In this document: positions 17,725 to 26,530 of the stretch, in pieces
Layout: each line of letters opens with the position of its first letter
Position numbering within the stretch: the stretch's first letter is position 1
Source of the DNA: Parabacteroides sp. PF5-9
Lineage (GTDB): Bacteria; Bacteroidota; Bacteroidia; Bacteroidales; Tannerellaceae
Direction: 5' to 3'
Length of the DNA stretch: 64,000 nucleotides
Assembly (NCBI RefSeq): GCF_029893105.1
Contig: NZ_JARXWG010000005.1
Span: 62,001-126,000, forward strand
Position numbers and translations under genes: made by a program
Notes under the pieces: generated by a model
What the model saw: the letters and a program-made list of their open reading frames with translations, nothing else
Databases searched by the model: none
Told to the model about the DNA's origin: nothing

Positions 17725-17747
17725 GATAATAAATAAGTTTTGATAAG
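17725..17747 (+). repeat. RIT right inverted end
   Basis: Reverse complement of 14278-14300 without mismatch; ends GTTTTGATAAG at 17747. Confidence 0.9.
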
Positions 17748-17854
17748 CTTCTTTTTCTCCCGCATAAAGCCCTGCTAATGGCTCATGGAAAAAGAAGTCC
17801 GGGCAAAGTTTCCCCTGCCCGGATGTAAATTCTTAAAATCGTTGTCAAAGGCAT

Positions 17855-18082
17855 TTACAGCCCGTTCTCGACCATATATCGCAGTTTCCCAGCTACCCAC
17901 TCAATAGAGGCTTTTCGTGGGTAATGAAACGTCCTGCGGGCGATATTCTCAATAATGACAACCTCCTGCCGGAGTTGTACCGAATTACATTGCGGGTCTA
18001 TCTCGTGCAAAAGTTCCTCCAGTTCGTAATAATCCTGCTGTGTGGCAATAATAGGATTCCCGACATATGTGTCTATTCTCAT
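17855..18082 (-). CDS. Small element-borne protein, function unknown
   Basis: A 75-residue product with no signal or membrane segment, containing YYELEELLHEIDPQ and a basic WVAGKLRYMVENGL end. It overlaps the stop of the gene at 18079-18261 by the ATGA tetranucleotide, so the two are co-translated. I do not recognise the family; such paired small genes near ParB are common in Bacteroidales transposons. Confidence 0.6.
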   Translation of the reverse strand: MRIDTYVGNPIIATQQDYYELEELLHEIDPQCNSVQLRQEVVIIENIARRTFHYPRKASIEWVAGKLRYMVENGL

Positions 18083-18261
18083 ACCTCCCCGAATTTATCC
18101 GTTTCACACTCAATTATAACGACTTCTGCATCGTGGGTATATAAGCCATTTTCTTTGGCGTGATCTATCGCCAATGCCTCGGAGGTGAACACGCCGAAAA
18201 ATACACGGCTTGCCTTTGTTCGGTGTATATCTGTTTGGAACAATACAAATACTTTCATCAT
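18079..18261 (-). CDS. Small element-borne protein, function unknown
   Basis: A 60-residue product beginning MMKVFVLFQTDIHRTKASRVFFGVFTS-like (start could also be the second Met at 18258). It alternates beta and helix segments, with no signal. It is the first gene of a two-gene minus-strand unit with 17855-18082, 51 bases downstream of the parB stop. Confidence 0.58.
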   Translation of the reverse strand: MMKVFVLFQTDIHRTKASRVFFGVFTSEALAIDHAKENGLYTHDAEVVIIECETDKFGEV

Positions 18262-18312
18262 TGGGTAATTTATAGGAGCGGAATTTCTCCCGCTCCTTGT
18301 TAATAATTTAGT

Positions 18313-20289
18313 TTATACCGCTACTGCCTCCGCTTTAGGTTGTGCTTTGGATACGGTAACAATCAGCACCTTATCCGCTTGCGGTGTCGGTGTCGCTTCT
18401 TTCTTCTCCGATTGGGTCGCTTTGGGCTGTTCCTTACCTTTCGGCTTGGCGGTTTCCGACTTCGGGGCGGTGGTGTTCACTCCTTTTTTGACGGCTTTTT
18501 CGGCTGTTTTAGGGGCTTTCTCCGTCTTGGTGCTCTGCTCTGCCTTTTTCGCTTTGGCATCAGCTTTCGCTTTCTTTTCAGCCTTTTTCAGCCCTGCGAT
18601 ACGTTCGTCCAATCGGGCGTTTCTCTTGCCGTAATCCTCTTTATGAGTGGTTACAATTTCCTCCGTCTTTTCGGGTAGGTGCTGTTTTGAAAACGCCAAC
18701 AGCATACTGCCTTTTTCATCGCCTACGGTTCTTGTGCCGTCCGTTAGGTGGCTATATAGGTAATCACGGCGTACAACGGTTTTCTGCTCCTCTGTCAGCG
18801 AAGATGCGATTTTGAGTTTCTTCTCGTCCGTCAGATAGCCGTAATAATCGTTTTCTTTCAGTCCTACGGCTTTGTAGTTATGACGGCGTAATTTGGTAAG
18901 CATAAAGAAATACATTGCCGTTTCTTCATCGGTGGTAAATGCCGACTGTGGTATCTGTTCCGTGCGCAAAAGTTCCTTTAAGCCCTCGGCGGTCTTTTCG
19001 TCTGCTAATTCGTTGTTACGCTTTTTCTTGGCGGTAAGGTCAACGATTAACTGCTCGTTGCTCTTGGTGTCTTTGGTGGCTACCTCTTTGTAGTACATTC
19101 TTACGTTACTATCGCCGATTTTAGCGTACACACGGATTTTGCCCTGTTCTTTCAGTTCTTCAAGGTGCGCTGTCTGTTTGGTGTACTTTTCCTGCTCCTT
19201 GCCGTATTTTTCCTGTGCCTTGTTGTAATCTTCGGGCTTTTTATACTCGGAGGCTTGCGGTTCGGTCGGGGCTGTGGGGTATGAATTAAGGTTATACGTT
19301 TGCACGTTCTTAAACTCATAACCGCCCTTTTTGATTATCGTTGTTGCCTCGTTGTCGTGGCTGTACTGTTCGCCGACAAATGTAAGTTTAGGGTCGGCAA
19401 GGGCTACGGCTTGCGCCTGTTCTACAAGGTATGCCGTTTGCTTATCCGATAAACATTTTTTGTTGGTACACTTGCCACAATCGCCACCCTCGGCGAATAG
19501 GTCAAAATTGCTCGAATTGTGAATGCATTTCAGACATCCCGTTTTGTCGAAACTGTAATTATCAAGGTTGTTCGTATAACAGTTCCGTATCTTGCCCTCC
19601 AACGCATTTGCGGAGATATTGCACCATTCGCCTGTGCCGTCCTTGCCTAAACGGTCGTTCAAAATATCCTCCTGTATCTTCTTGTCGTACTTGCTAATAA
19701 CTATCCCTGCCGATGCGGTCAGTTTGCCCTCTTTTATAAGGTTGGCAATTCCTTTGATAAGGTCGCAAAGTTTCAGCGTATGATAGATGCTTTTCTCACT
19801 CTTGCCGAATTGTACGGCGAGGCTTGCGATGTCGTACCGCTTTGTGTCGATAAGGCGTTTATAAGCCTCTGCCGCCTCCATTGGTAGCACGTCCTCTCGC
19901 TGTAAGTTCTCGGAGATTGAAAGGTCATACGCCTGTTCGTCTGTTACCTCCCGAACGATGCAAGGAATTTCGGAAAGTTTAAGCATACGACAGGCACGGA
20001 AACGGCGTTCCCCGCAAATGATTTCATAATGTTCGCCTTTCTCCCCCTTGCAGCATACTGTAATGGGTTGTATTAGTCCATGAACGGAAATACTTTGCGC
20101 CAACTCTTTTAATGCCTCTTGGTCGAATGTTTTCCGGGCGTTGTAATTGCTCGGCTCTATCAAGTCCGATGCGATATTTACGGCTTTGTGCTGTCTGTTG
20201 TCGGGTGTGCGTACCACTACTGCGGTTACTACTTCGTTTACTTTTTCTGCTATTGCTACGGCTGTGCCGTTGTTCTTAATTGCTGTCAT
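18313..20289 (-). CDS. Large ParB/Spo0J-family protein
   Basis: At 658 residues this is about twice a chromosomal ParB. Residues about 40-130 form the ParB N-terminal nucleotide-binding domain with GLIQPITV, the CTP-site motif GERRFRA and ISENLQREDV. An HTH segment follows (LAVQFGKSEKSIYHTLKL). Around residues 245-285 is a Cys cluster (CLKC, CGKC and KKCL) that could bind zinc. The last 90 residues are a Lys/Ala/Pro/Thr-rich low-complexity tail. It likely binds element DNA in partition or regulation. It heads a minus-strand group with the membrane protein at 20301-20540. Confidence 0.88.
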   Translation of the reverse strand: MTAIKNNGTAVAIAEKVNEVVTAVVVRTPDNRQHKAVNIASDLIEPSNYNARKTFDQEALKELAQSISVHGLIQPITVCCKGEKGEHYEIICGERRFRACRMLKLSEIPCIVREVTDEQAYDLSISENLQREDVLPMEAAEAYKRLIDTKRYDIASLAVQFGKSEKSIYHTLKLCDLIKGIANLIKEGKLTASAGIVISKYDKKIQEDILNDRLGKDGTGEWCNISANALEGKIRNCYTNNLDNYSFDKTGCLKCIHNSSNFDLFAEGGDCGKCTNKKCLSDKQTAYLVEQAQAVALADPKLTFVGEQYSHDNEATTIIKKGGYEFKNVQTYNLNSYPTAPTEPQASEYKKPEDYNKAQEKYGKEQEKYTKQTAHLEELKEQGKIRVYAKIGDSNVRMYYKEVATKDTKSNEQLIVDLTAKKKRNNELADEKTAEGLKELLRTEQIPQSAFTTDEETAMYFFMLTKLRRHNYKAVGLKENDYYGYLTDEKKLKIASSLTEEQKTVVRRDYLYSHLTDGTRTVGDEKGSMLLAFSKQHLPEKTEEIVTTHKEDYGKRNARLDERIAGLKKAEKKAKADAKAKKAEQSTKTEKAPKTAEKAVKKGVNTTAPKSETAKPKGKEQPKATQSEKKEATPTPQADKVLIVTVSKAQPKAEAVAV

Positions 20290-20300
20290 GATGTTGTTAT

Positions 20301-20540
20301 TTAAAAGATTAAACCTATTATCAGTATTATAATGATTGCCAAAACGAGCAAGGAAACAAGACAGGACAAAACCCCTTTAATGATTACCCACGCTAAATAA
20401 ATCCCTGCGACAACCATCACGAACGACCAACCCCAAAGGGCAAAACCCGCTACCGCAAAAGCTATTTTCAAAATCGAACCTATGCTGATTGGAAGGTTTG
20501 AGAATCGTTGTTTCCTGTTTTTTTCTGCTGTTCGTATCAT
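20301..20540 (-). CDS. Small two-helix membrane protein
   Basis: The 79-residue product has a basic start (MIRTAEKNRKQRF) and hydrophobic segments at about residues 24-50 and 55-79, with little else. It ends 11 bases before the parB start on the same strand, so co-transcription is likely. No family recognised. Confidence 0.6.
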   Translation of the reverse strand: MIRTAEKNRKQRFSNLPISIGSILKIAFAVAGFALWGWSFVMVVAGIYLAWVIIKGVLSCLVSLLVLAIIIILIIGLIF

Positions 20541-20583
20541 AATTCTGACTTTTTTTTAAAACGCTATGCCGTATCGGAGCCGG

Positions 20584-20874
20584 TTATGAGTGATCGAGTT
20601 TCAGGGGCAGAGAAAGGTAGTGTTTAGCCGATGCAAGTTTTTCGGGAATAAATACGCTCGCCGGAACGGAAAGAGGAAGATTTTTCACGAAACCGAAGGC
20701 TCGAACTTGATTCGGCGTAAAGAACACGGAAATACTTTCGCGCATGAAATCGAACACTTCATCGGCTAAGTCGGCATTCCCGCTAAAAGAGGAAGAAATT
20801 ATAAGATACGGGCAGTAGAAAAAATCCCCTTTTACTCCCGGATAGTCTGAATAGGGAGTATAAAAAAGCGGCAT
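20584..20874 (-). CDS. Possible small protein
   Basis: A 96-residue frame with an ATG start and plausible, mixed composition (GDFFYCPYLIISSSFSGN, FFTPNQVRAFGFVKNL). It is in line with the two upstream-oriented genes. No signal, membrane segment or known domain is visible, so it may be spurious. Confidence 0.4.
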   Translation of the reverse strand: MPLFYTPYSDYPGVKGDFFYCPYLIISSSFSGNADLADEVFDFMRESISVFFTPNQVRAFGFVKNLPLSVPASVFIPEKLASAKHYLSLPLKLDHS

Positions 20875-21025
20875 ATTTGACTGCCGCCGGAATCAGTTTG
20901 CACTTTAGGTATAGACAAGTGCAGACGAAAGCTACCTGCCCGTAAGGGATTGATATATGGTGTTTTTTAATGACTTACCTTTGTTTTCCCGTAATCGTAG
21001 TATTAACGATTAAAAGTAAAATGAT

Positions 21026-21304
21026 ATGGAAATAGTCAATATAGAAGCAGGTACATTCGAGGCTATGATGGAACGCTTTGAAGCCTTTACGCAAAAGGTG
21101 GAATCGCTGTGCGGTCAGCATCATAAAGATAAAATGCTGAAAGACTGGTTGGATAATCAGGATGTATGCTTAATTCTGAATATCAGTCCCCGGACATTAC
21201 AGACTTTACGAGATACAGGGAAACTGGCATACACCCAGATACACCGGAAAATGTACTATAAGCCGGAAGATGTGGAGAAAGTCATTAACAGCTTAAAACC
21301 GTAA
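21026..21304 (+). CDS. Helix-turn-helix excisionase-like protein 1
   Basis: The 92-residue protein has an N-terminal helical segment and a winged HTH of the MerR/excisionase type with WLDNQDVCLILNISPRTLQTLRDTGKLAYTQ cut as DVCLILNISPRTLQ and a YYKPEDVEKVI wing. Such proteins next to integrase genes act as directionality or regulatory factors. It is followed after 6 bases by a second copy of the same fold. Confidence 0.8.
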   Translation: MEIVNIEAGTFEAMMERFEAFTQKVESLCGQHHKDKMLKDWLDNQDVCLILNISPRTLQTLRDTGKLAYTQIHRKMYYKPEDVEKVINSLKP

Positions 21305-21310
21305 GTGATT

Positions 21311-21607
21311 ATGAGTAGTGAGATTATAACAAAAGATCATGAGCGAATAAAGACGTTTTTTAGCTCGCTTGACAGGATGTTAGACAAAATCGAAATTGCT
21401 CTGACGGACTACAAACCGATGCTGAACGGGGAAAGGTTTCTGACCGATGTACAGGTGGCGGAAAGGTTAAAAGTGAGCCGCCGGGCATTACAGGAGTATC
21501 GCGCTAAAGGAAAAATCCCGTATATTCAGTTCGGAGGAAAAACCCTGTACAGGGAATCCGATATTCAAAAGATACTGGAAAAGAACTATCGCAAAGCATG
21601 GGATTAA
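21311..21607 (+). CDS. Helix-turn-helix excisionase-like protein 2
   Basis: The ATG at 21311 gives 98 residues; a GTG at 21305 could add two. It has the same architecture as the preceding gene: a helical start, then LTDVQVAERLKVSRRALQEYR and a LYRESDIQKIL wing. A third member is at 29590-29922 in the neighbouring element. Tandem pairs of this type are a hallmark of CTnDOT-class excision modules. A terminator follows 32 bases after the stop. Confidence 0.8.
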   Translation: MSSEIITKDHERIKTFFSSLDRMLDKIEIALTDYKPMLNGERFLTDVQVAERLKVSRRALQEYRAKGKIPYIQFGGKTLYRESDIQKILEKNYRKAWD

Positions 21608-21638
21608 CCCTTTATCAGTCTGCCTCGCCTATTAATTT

Positions 21639-21669
21639 TAGCCCCGAAATCGCTTTGATTCCGGGGCTT
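21639..21669. terminator. Terminator between HTH pair and integrase
   Basis: AGCCCCGAA pairs with TTCCGGGGCT with one bulged base, loop of about 10. It separates the converging HTH and integrase genes. Confidence 0.7.
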
Positions 21670-21683
21670 AAAATTGAATGACC

Positions 21684-22871
21684 TCATATTGCCTTTCTCC
21701 GTTCTATCAATCTATCCATATCCTCCGAAATCTTATCATCGGTTACTTTAGCATAGGTTTGAGTGCTTGTAATATTCGTATGCCCCATCATTTTGCTGAT
21801 ACTCTCGATAGGAATACCAGCCGAAAGTAAAAGTGTCCCAAACGAATGGCGACTTTGATGATAGCTTAGATTGCCTTTTACTCCGGCAAGGAAGCCTATT
21901 TCGTTAATACAGTACCATAACTGGTCGCGGTTGGGTAATGGGAAAACAGGCTTGGTATCATCCGTTGTATTATATAGCGATAAAATCTGTTCGGCTACCG
22001 GATGCAGAGGGATAAAGGCTTCAACATCGGTCTTTTTACGGTTGATTTTTATATAACGCCGTCCATCGGCTGTTTTTCCTATATGGTGGGGATATAACCC
22101 TTTTATATCAGCATAAGCAAGTGCGGTAAAAGTGGAAAAAATAAATGCTCTGCGAGTTAATTCCTGCCATTTGTCGGGCATGGGTCTTTCCATAATCGTT
22201 TTCAACTCGTTTCTGCTGATATGATGCAACTTTGGAGCAGCTTTCTTTTCATACGGCACATCGGCAATCGGATTAAACCGAAGTATCTCCCTATCAACAG
22301 CAATGTAAATAAGCCGATTCAGCCAAGTAAAGCAATGGTTGATATGTCCCGGACTGTAACCTTTGCCCTTTAAATAGAGTTTATACCCCTCTCCGAACTC
22401 TTCGGCAATGTCTGTAAAGGCAATATCTTTCAGCTTCCGGGTAAGAAGGAATCCACGCAGGTTACTTTGAGAAACCTTAGATTGACGATAGCTGGAAGTT
22501 GAGTTGATTTCTAATGAACGCAACCTCAACCGCTCACGCTCTTCTTCTCCGGCTTCCAATAACATTATCGGAACAGAATTTACTTCGGTAATCGTATTTT
22601 TAAGCAATTCTGCACTGATAACGCCCTGCTCTTTGAGGATTTTTTCATAGGTCTGTTCAATCCGCCCACGAAAGGCTATCAGTTCATTGTTCGCCCTTTC
22701 TTCTTTAATCCCGCCTTTGTTACTGTTCCAATTACAGGGATTACAAAAGATGCCTGTCGAAATAACTGTTTGCTTGTTATCAACTGTAATGCGACACATA
22801 ACAGCCGTTGTTCCGTCTGCCTTTATTTTGTTCTTATTGATATAGAATAATATTTTGAATGTACTACGCAT
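21684..22871 (-). CDS. IntDOT-type tyrosine integrase 1
   Basis: The 395-residue protein begins with an arm-binding domain (FKILFYINKNKIKADG), then a core-binding domain and a catalytic domain. Box II is YHQSRHSFGTLLL, followed by KMMGHTNI and the tyrosine in TQTYAKV. At Arg I the sequence reads FTALAYADIKG, with alanine where most tyrosine recombinases have arginine; the same loss is known for IntDOT. It forms a pair with the gene at 22892-24118, 20 bases upstream. Which of the two catalyses integration of element A cannot be told. Confidence 0.9.
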   Translation of the reverse strand: MRSTFKILFYINKNKIKADGTTAVMCRITVDNKQTVISTGIFCNPCNWNSNKGGIKEERANNELIAFRGRIEQTYEKILKEQGVISAELLKNTITEVNSVPIMLLEAGEEERERLRLRSLEINSTSSYRQSKVSQSNLRGFLLTRKLKDIAFTDIAEEFGEGYKLYLKGKGYSPGHINHCFTWLNRLIYIAVDREILRFNPIADVPYEKKAAPKLHHISRNELKTIMERPMPDKWQELTRRAFIFSTFTALAYADIKGLYPHHIGKTADGRRYIKINRKKTDVEAFIPLHPVAEQILSLYNTTDDTKPVFPLPNRDQLWYCINEIGFLAGVKGNLSYHQSRHSFGTLLLSAGIPIESISKMMGHTNITSTQTYAKVTDDKISEDMDRLIERRKAI

Positions 22872-22891
22872 GATATTTCTATTTTAATTGG

Positions 22892-24118
22892 TTACAGAAC
22901 TAATTTTAAATCTTGGGTTGCTTCGATATACTTATCCATATCCTCAAAGAGTTTCTTCGGGGTAACACGGGCATATATCTGTGTGGTCTTTATATCCGAA
23001 TGACCGAGCATTTTGGAAACGGTTTCGATAGGTACGCCAGCTTCGAGCGTAATTAAACTCGAAAACGAGTGTCGCCCCATGTGATAGGTCAGCACCGGAA
23101 TATCGAGCATTTGACGTATGCTTTGTAGATTCCATTTGAGCGTGTTGTACTCCATCTTAGGGAACAATGTCTGTCTTGACTTGTTCCTGTATTTTTCGAT
23201 AAGTTCAATAGCTTCGGGAAGCAATTTTACCCGGCAAAGTTTACCGTTCTTGCCTCGCTGATATTTGAGCCACAGGTCACCTGCATCATCTTTAGACAGG
23301 TTTTCGTTTGTAATGGCTACTACATCGACATAGGCAGTCCCTGTATAGCAGGCGAAAAGAAACATATCGCGGGTGGTATTGTGCGACCATCGGTGTTCTT
23401 CAATCTCCAAATCCCGTATTTTCTCAAACTCTTCACGGCTAAGGGTTCTCGGAGGGTTCTCTTTCTGCTTTAGCAAGGGATAGTTCGCAAAGTAGTGTTT
23501 ATCGGAATATCCTTCTTTAAAGGCTATCCGGCAAATCTTTTTCAGTAGTGCCAGATAGTGGCGTGCGGTTTCCACACTCAACCCTTTATCAAGAATTATA
23601 TAATCCTGAAATTCCCGTATAAACTGCTCGTTAAGCTGGCTGAACGCAAGGTCTGACGAGTTGGAGTTTTTCTTGATAAATTCTGTCAATCGCTTGCGGG
23701 TATAAAGATAGTTCGGCAGGGTGCGGTGTGATACATCTATACCGACACGCGCTTTTACTTCTTCGATATGGCGGTCGAAAAGCCGCATCAAAGTCATTTG
23801 TGTTGCCATCCCACCCTGAAACAGATTTTTCACGGCTTCGGCATCGAAAGGCTGTTTTCGTTCAATGAGTGTGTCGTAAGCCTCATTGACGGCAAGAAGC
23901 AATTTATCCAACTTTGCGTTGGTTGCCACTGCCTCGTGGCTTTTCCCGTCCAGACGGCTCGCGCGTGGATTCCACAGAGAGGGGGTACAGGAGAGTTTGG
24001 AACTGAACTGCGCCATCGACTGGCCGACAGTGATACGCCCCATGATCGGGGTCTTGCCCGACTTGTCGGGAGAACTCTTTTTCAGGTAGAGTAACACCTT
24101 GAATTTTTCTTGTTTCAT
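22892..24118 (-). CDS. IntDOT-type tyrosine integrase 2
   Basis: I chose the ATG at 24118 (408 residues, MKQEKFKVLLYLKKSS); the frame's earlier Met at 24163 overlaps the -7 box. Arm-binding, core-binding and catalytic domains are present. Arg I is again missing (CYTGTAYVDVVAI), box II is YHMGRHSFSSLI, then KMLGHSDI and the tyrosine in TQIYARV. It is transcribed toward integrase 1 on the same strand. Its promoter region holds an 11-bp hairpin and marks the likely end of element A. Confidence 0.9.
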   Translation of the reverse strand: MKQEKFKVLLYLKKSSPDKSGKTPIMGRITVGQSMAQFSSKLSCTPSLWNPRASRLDGKSHEAVATNAKLDKLLLAVNEAYDTLIERKQPFDAEAVKNLFQGGMATQMTLMRLFDRHIEEVKARVGIDVSHRTLPNYLYTRKRLTEFIKKNSNSSDLAFSQLNEQFIREFQDYIILDKGLSVETARHYLALLKKICRIAFKEGYSDKHYFANYPLLKQKENPPRTLSREEFEKIRDLEIEEHRWSHNTTRDMFLFACYTGTAYVDVVAITNENLSKDDAGDLWLKYQRGKNGKLCRVKLLPEAIELIEKYRNKSRQTLFPKMEYNTLKWNLQSIRQMLDIPVLTYHMGRHSFSSLITLEAGVPIETVSKMLGHSDIKTTQIYARVTPKKLFEDMDKYIEATQDLKLVL

Positions 24119-24138
24119 AACACTTATAATTTTATGGG

Positions 24139-24169
24139 CTTTGCTGTCAATTTCTGACAGCAAAGTTAC
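24139..24169 (-). promoter_or_regulatory. Integrase promoter with leader hairpin and att-like core
   Basis: CTTTGCTGTCA (24139-24149) pairs perfectly with TGACAGCAAAG (24155-24165). On the minus strand 24160-24169 reads GTAACTTTGC. This contains a -7 box (TAACTTTG) and also fits the CTnDOT att core pattern GTAnnTTTGC. The two readings cannot be separated here. The rest of 24170-24430 shows no ORF; I see no other clear structure in it. Confidence 0.45.
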
Positions 24170-24434
24170 CAGTTATACAAGTGCTCTTGATTACGCAAAA
24201 TACTGTATGTCAGCACAAAAGAATCGATATTGAAATTCTTCGGTCTGCTGTTAGTTACCTATTTTTATTCGGTAACTGGCAAGCTAACGATTTGGTAACT
24301 GAAATACTGTGTAAATCTGCTTCGGTTTGAATATTTCAGTTTACCGCAAATCTTCACAAATCAACTCATTTCAAACGTGTTAGCTATTCTACTTCTTATC
24401 TCTTCTAACCCTTGCTTTTCTGCTTTTTATCCAT

Positions 24435-24632
24435 ATGGCCCGCCACAGCTTCGGAACGATTATGCTGACCAAGGGCGTTTCTATTGAAAGTGTTTCAAAG
24501 ATGTTAGGACATACAAACATCACTACCACACAGATTTATGCGAAAGTTCTGAATCAAAAAATATTCACAGAAGTGAATAAGGTGAGAGGGGAACTGGATA
24601 GCTTGGCTAAGTATTATAAACAACGAAAATAA
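24435..24632 (+). pseudogene. C-terminal remnant of a third tyrosine integrase
   Basis: Homology to an integrase begins abruptly at the histidine codon at 24432. It covers the box II RHSFGT, KMLGHTNI and tyrosine segment TTQIYAKV, then the natural C-terminus. Everything N-terminal, including the arm and core-binding domains, is missing; the in-frame sequence upstream (LLFI-like) is unrelated. It is closest in pattern to the integrases beside it but is on the opposite strand. It appears to be what is left of element B's integrase after element A inserted. Confidence 0.8.
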
Positions 24633-24727
24633 TTTCTAAAACTGAAATTCATTCCCCAAATAATGAAGTTCATCAGAAAATCAGGAGATTTACCCTGAAT
24701 CTCCTGCAAAAAATCTATTTTTGAGCT

Positions 24728-25753
24728 ATGGTTAAGAATAAAAAAGTAAATATAAAACATGCTCTTATTTTTCTGTTTGCCACACTGCTTTACGCTTTGT
24801 GTCAAATGCTTTTCAGTGCTATTCTGATGAAAGAAGATTTAGGGGATAAATTTCTGATTCAGTTACTATCCCACTATATCGTAATCTTTACCATGTGTAT
24901 CGCAGATTACATATTATTACTATTCCTGAATAAGTATATACCTTATTCCAAAAACGTACTATTCCGTATCATAGCGGACTTTGTGGGGGTAATCGTAATA
25001 TGCCTGATTGTATTAGGTATGTTCAATTACCTGATATACGATATACTTCTTATCTCAAAAGATGGGCTGCCTTCTTTTCTTGTCAAATTTGCATTTGGAA
25101 TGACAAACAATATTCCGATCCTGTTGGCATTTGAACTGATCCACTACTTCCAGTCCGAACAAAAAGCCATCGCCGATTCCGAAAAAGCAAAACGTGAAGC
25201 ATTGCTGTTCGAGCATGAAACGCTGAGGGCACAGATAAACCCACATTTTCTGTTTAACTCTCTGAATGTGTTATCGTCATTAATCTATATGAATCCGGAC
25301 AATGCGAATAAGTTTACCAAAGCCTTATCAAAGACCTACCGGTATGTGCTTTCTTTGAATAGGCGACCAATGGTTTCTGTTGAAGAAGATTTGGATGCGC
25401 TGGAATCGTATATCTTTTTGATGGAAATGCGGTTTGAGAACTCTTTTACTTTCACGGTAAACAAAACGTGCGCCAGTGAAAAGAAGATGATTATCCCACT
25501 TACCTTGCAACTGTTGATAGAAAACGTATTCAAACATAATGTAGCAACCGAAGAAATGCCATTGGATATAAAAGTTGCTATCGAAAATGAATACATTACG
25601 GTTGAGAACAATATCCAACCCTCGAATGATGTGGATAAAGGCGGAATTGGGCTGAAATACCTAACGAAGCAATATAAAATGTATGCCAAAGATGTAGTAG
25701 TCGAGCATACACCCCAACTATTTATTGTAAAAATCCCCTATATACAGCAATGA
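24728..25753 (+). CDS. LytS-type sensor histidine kinase
   Basis: The 341-residue protein has four or five membrane segments in residues 12-135 and a His_kinase-type (PF06580) core. The phospho-accepting H173 lies in INPHFLFNSLNVL. The ATP-binding part includes LTLQLLIENVFKHN (N box) and a GGIGLKYL G box near the end. It has no extracellular sensor domain, so it probably senses within the membrane. Its stop overlaps the regulator gene by four bases (ATGA). It belongs to the cargo of element B with the regulator and two downstream envelope genes. Confidence 0.93.
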   Translation: MVKNKKVNIKHALIFLFATLLYALCQMLFSAILMKEDLGDKFLIQLLSHYIVIFTMCIADYILLLFLNKYIPYSKNVLFRIIADFVGVIVICLIVLGMFNYLIYDILLISKDGLPSFLVKFAFGMTNNIPILLAFELIHYFQSEQKAIADSEKAKREALLFEHETLRAQINPHFLFNSLNVLSSLIYMNPDNANKFTKALSKTYRYVLSLNRRPMVSVEEDLDALESYIFLMEMRFENSFTFTVNKTCASEKKMIIPLTLQLLIENVFKHNVATEEMPLDIKVAIENEYITVENNIQPSNDVDKGGIGLKYLTKQYKMYAKDVVVEHTPQLFIVKIPYIQQ

Positions 25754-26505
25754 AGTACCTGATAGTAGAAGATGAGCGATTTGCATACGAAGAATTAAAA
25801 CGTATGTTGACAAATTTACGTCCCGATTATTTGTTAGAAAAGCGGACGAAAACAGTCATAGATACCATTGCGTTTCTGAAAACTTCTGCTGTCGATCTGA
25901 TTTTGTTGGATATACGGCTTGCAGATGGCAACTGCTTCGAGATATTCAACTATGTAGAAGTTTCTACACCTGTGATATTTACCACTGCTTATGATGAACA
26001 TGCTATCAAAGCATTTAAGTTGAATAGTATTGATTACCTGTTAAAACCTTTTAATGAAAAGGAATTAGAGGCGGCATTAGTCAAGTTTGAGAATATCTTC
26101 CATAATAATTCTCATAAAACTGATCCTAAGAATTTTGAGCAGATATTAGCTGCCAAAAATAAAAATCGTTTTCTCATTTCGAAAGGGGAAAACTATCATT
26201 ATATAGAAACGGCGGATATTGCTCATTTTTACAGTGAGGAAGGAGTTGTATTCCTGCACACATTTCAAAATAAACGATATATCATTAATTACACCTTAGA
26301 CCAGTTGGAACAGCAACTTGACAGCCGTTTGTTTTTTCGCGTATCGCGTAATTGCATTGGTAATGTGAAATCAATCGAAAATGTAGCTAAATACTTCAAC
26401 AGTCGTTTGAAACTCTCCTTTTCTCCCGCATGTCCTCACGAAGTGCTTGTCAGCCGTGTGCGTGTACCCGACTTCCTGAAATGGATGGACGGGATTTTGG
26501 AATAG
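25750..26505 (+). CDS. LytTR-family response regulator
   Basis: The 251-residue protein has a receiver domain (acidic E7-D8, phosphorylated D54 in ILLDIRLAD, T near 78, K near 97 in YLLKPF) and a LytTR DNA-binding domain from about residue 150 (FYSEEGVVFLHT, FFRVSRNCIGNVKSI). It is the partner of the kinase it overlaps. A terminator lies 26 bases after its stop, and the outer-membrane gene starts about 170 bases later, so that gene may be its target rather than part of its transcript. Confidence 0.94.
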   Translation: MKYLIVEDERFAYEELKRMLTNLRPDYLLEKRTKTVIDTIAFLKTSAVDLILLDIRLADGNCFEIFNYVEVSTPVIFTTAYDEHAIKAFKLNSIDYLLKPFNEKELEAALVKFENIFHNNSHKTDPKNFEQILAAKNKNRFLISKGENYHYIETADIAHFYSEEGVVFLHTFQNKRYIINYTLDQLEQQLDSRLFFRVSRNCIGNVKSIENVAKYFNSRLKLSFSPACPHEVLVSRVRVPDFLKWMDGILE

Positions 26506-26530
26506 TCCTCATATTTTTTTCTTTTTATAC

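Larger units (their letters stand above)
14278..17747 (+). mobile_element. RIT element (recombinases in trio)
   Basis: Three tyrosine recombinase genes, each overlapping the next, are enclosed by perfect 23-bp inverted ends (14278-14300 and 17725-17747). Each end also has an inner copy of AGTTTGGATAA about 71-73 bases inward (14348-14358, and inverted at 17665-17675), so each end is an organised recombinase-binding unit of roughly 80 bp. Gene trio, overlaps and inverted ends are the definition of RIT elements. A 22-bp perfect palindrome (TTTATCCAAA and its complement, 14252-14273) with the same half-site lies just outside the left end and may be target or part of the end. No direct target duplication is seen. 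Confidence 0.88.
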
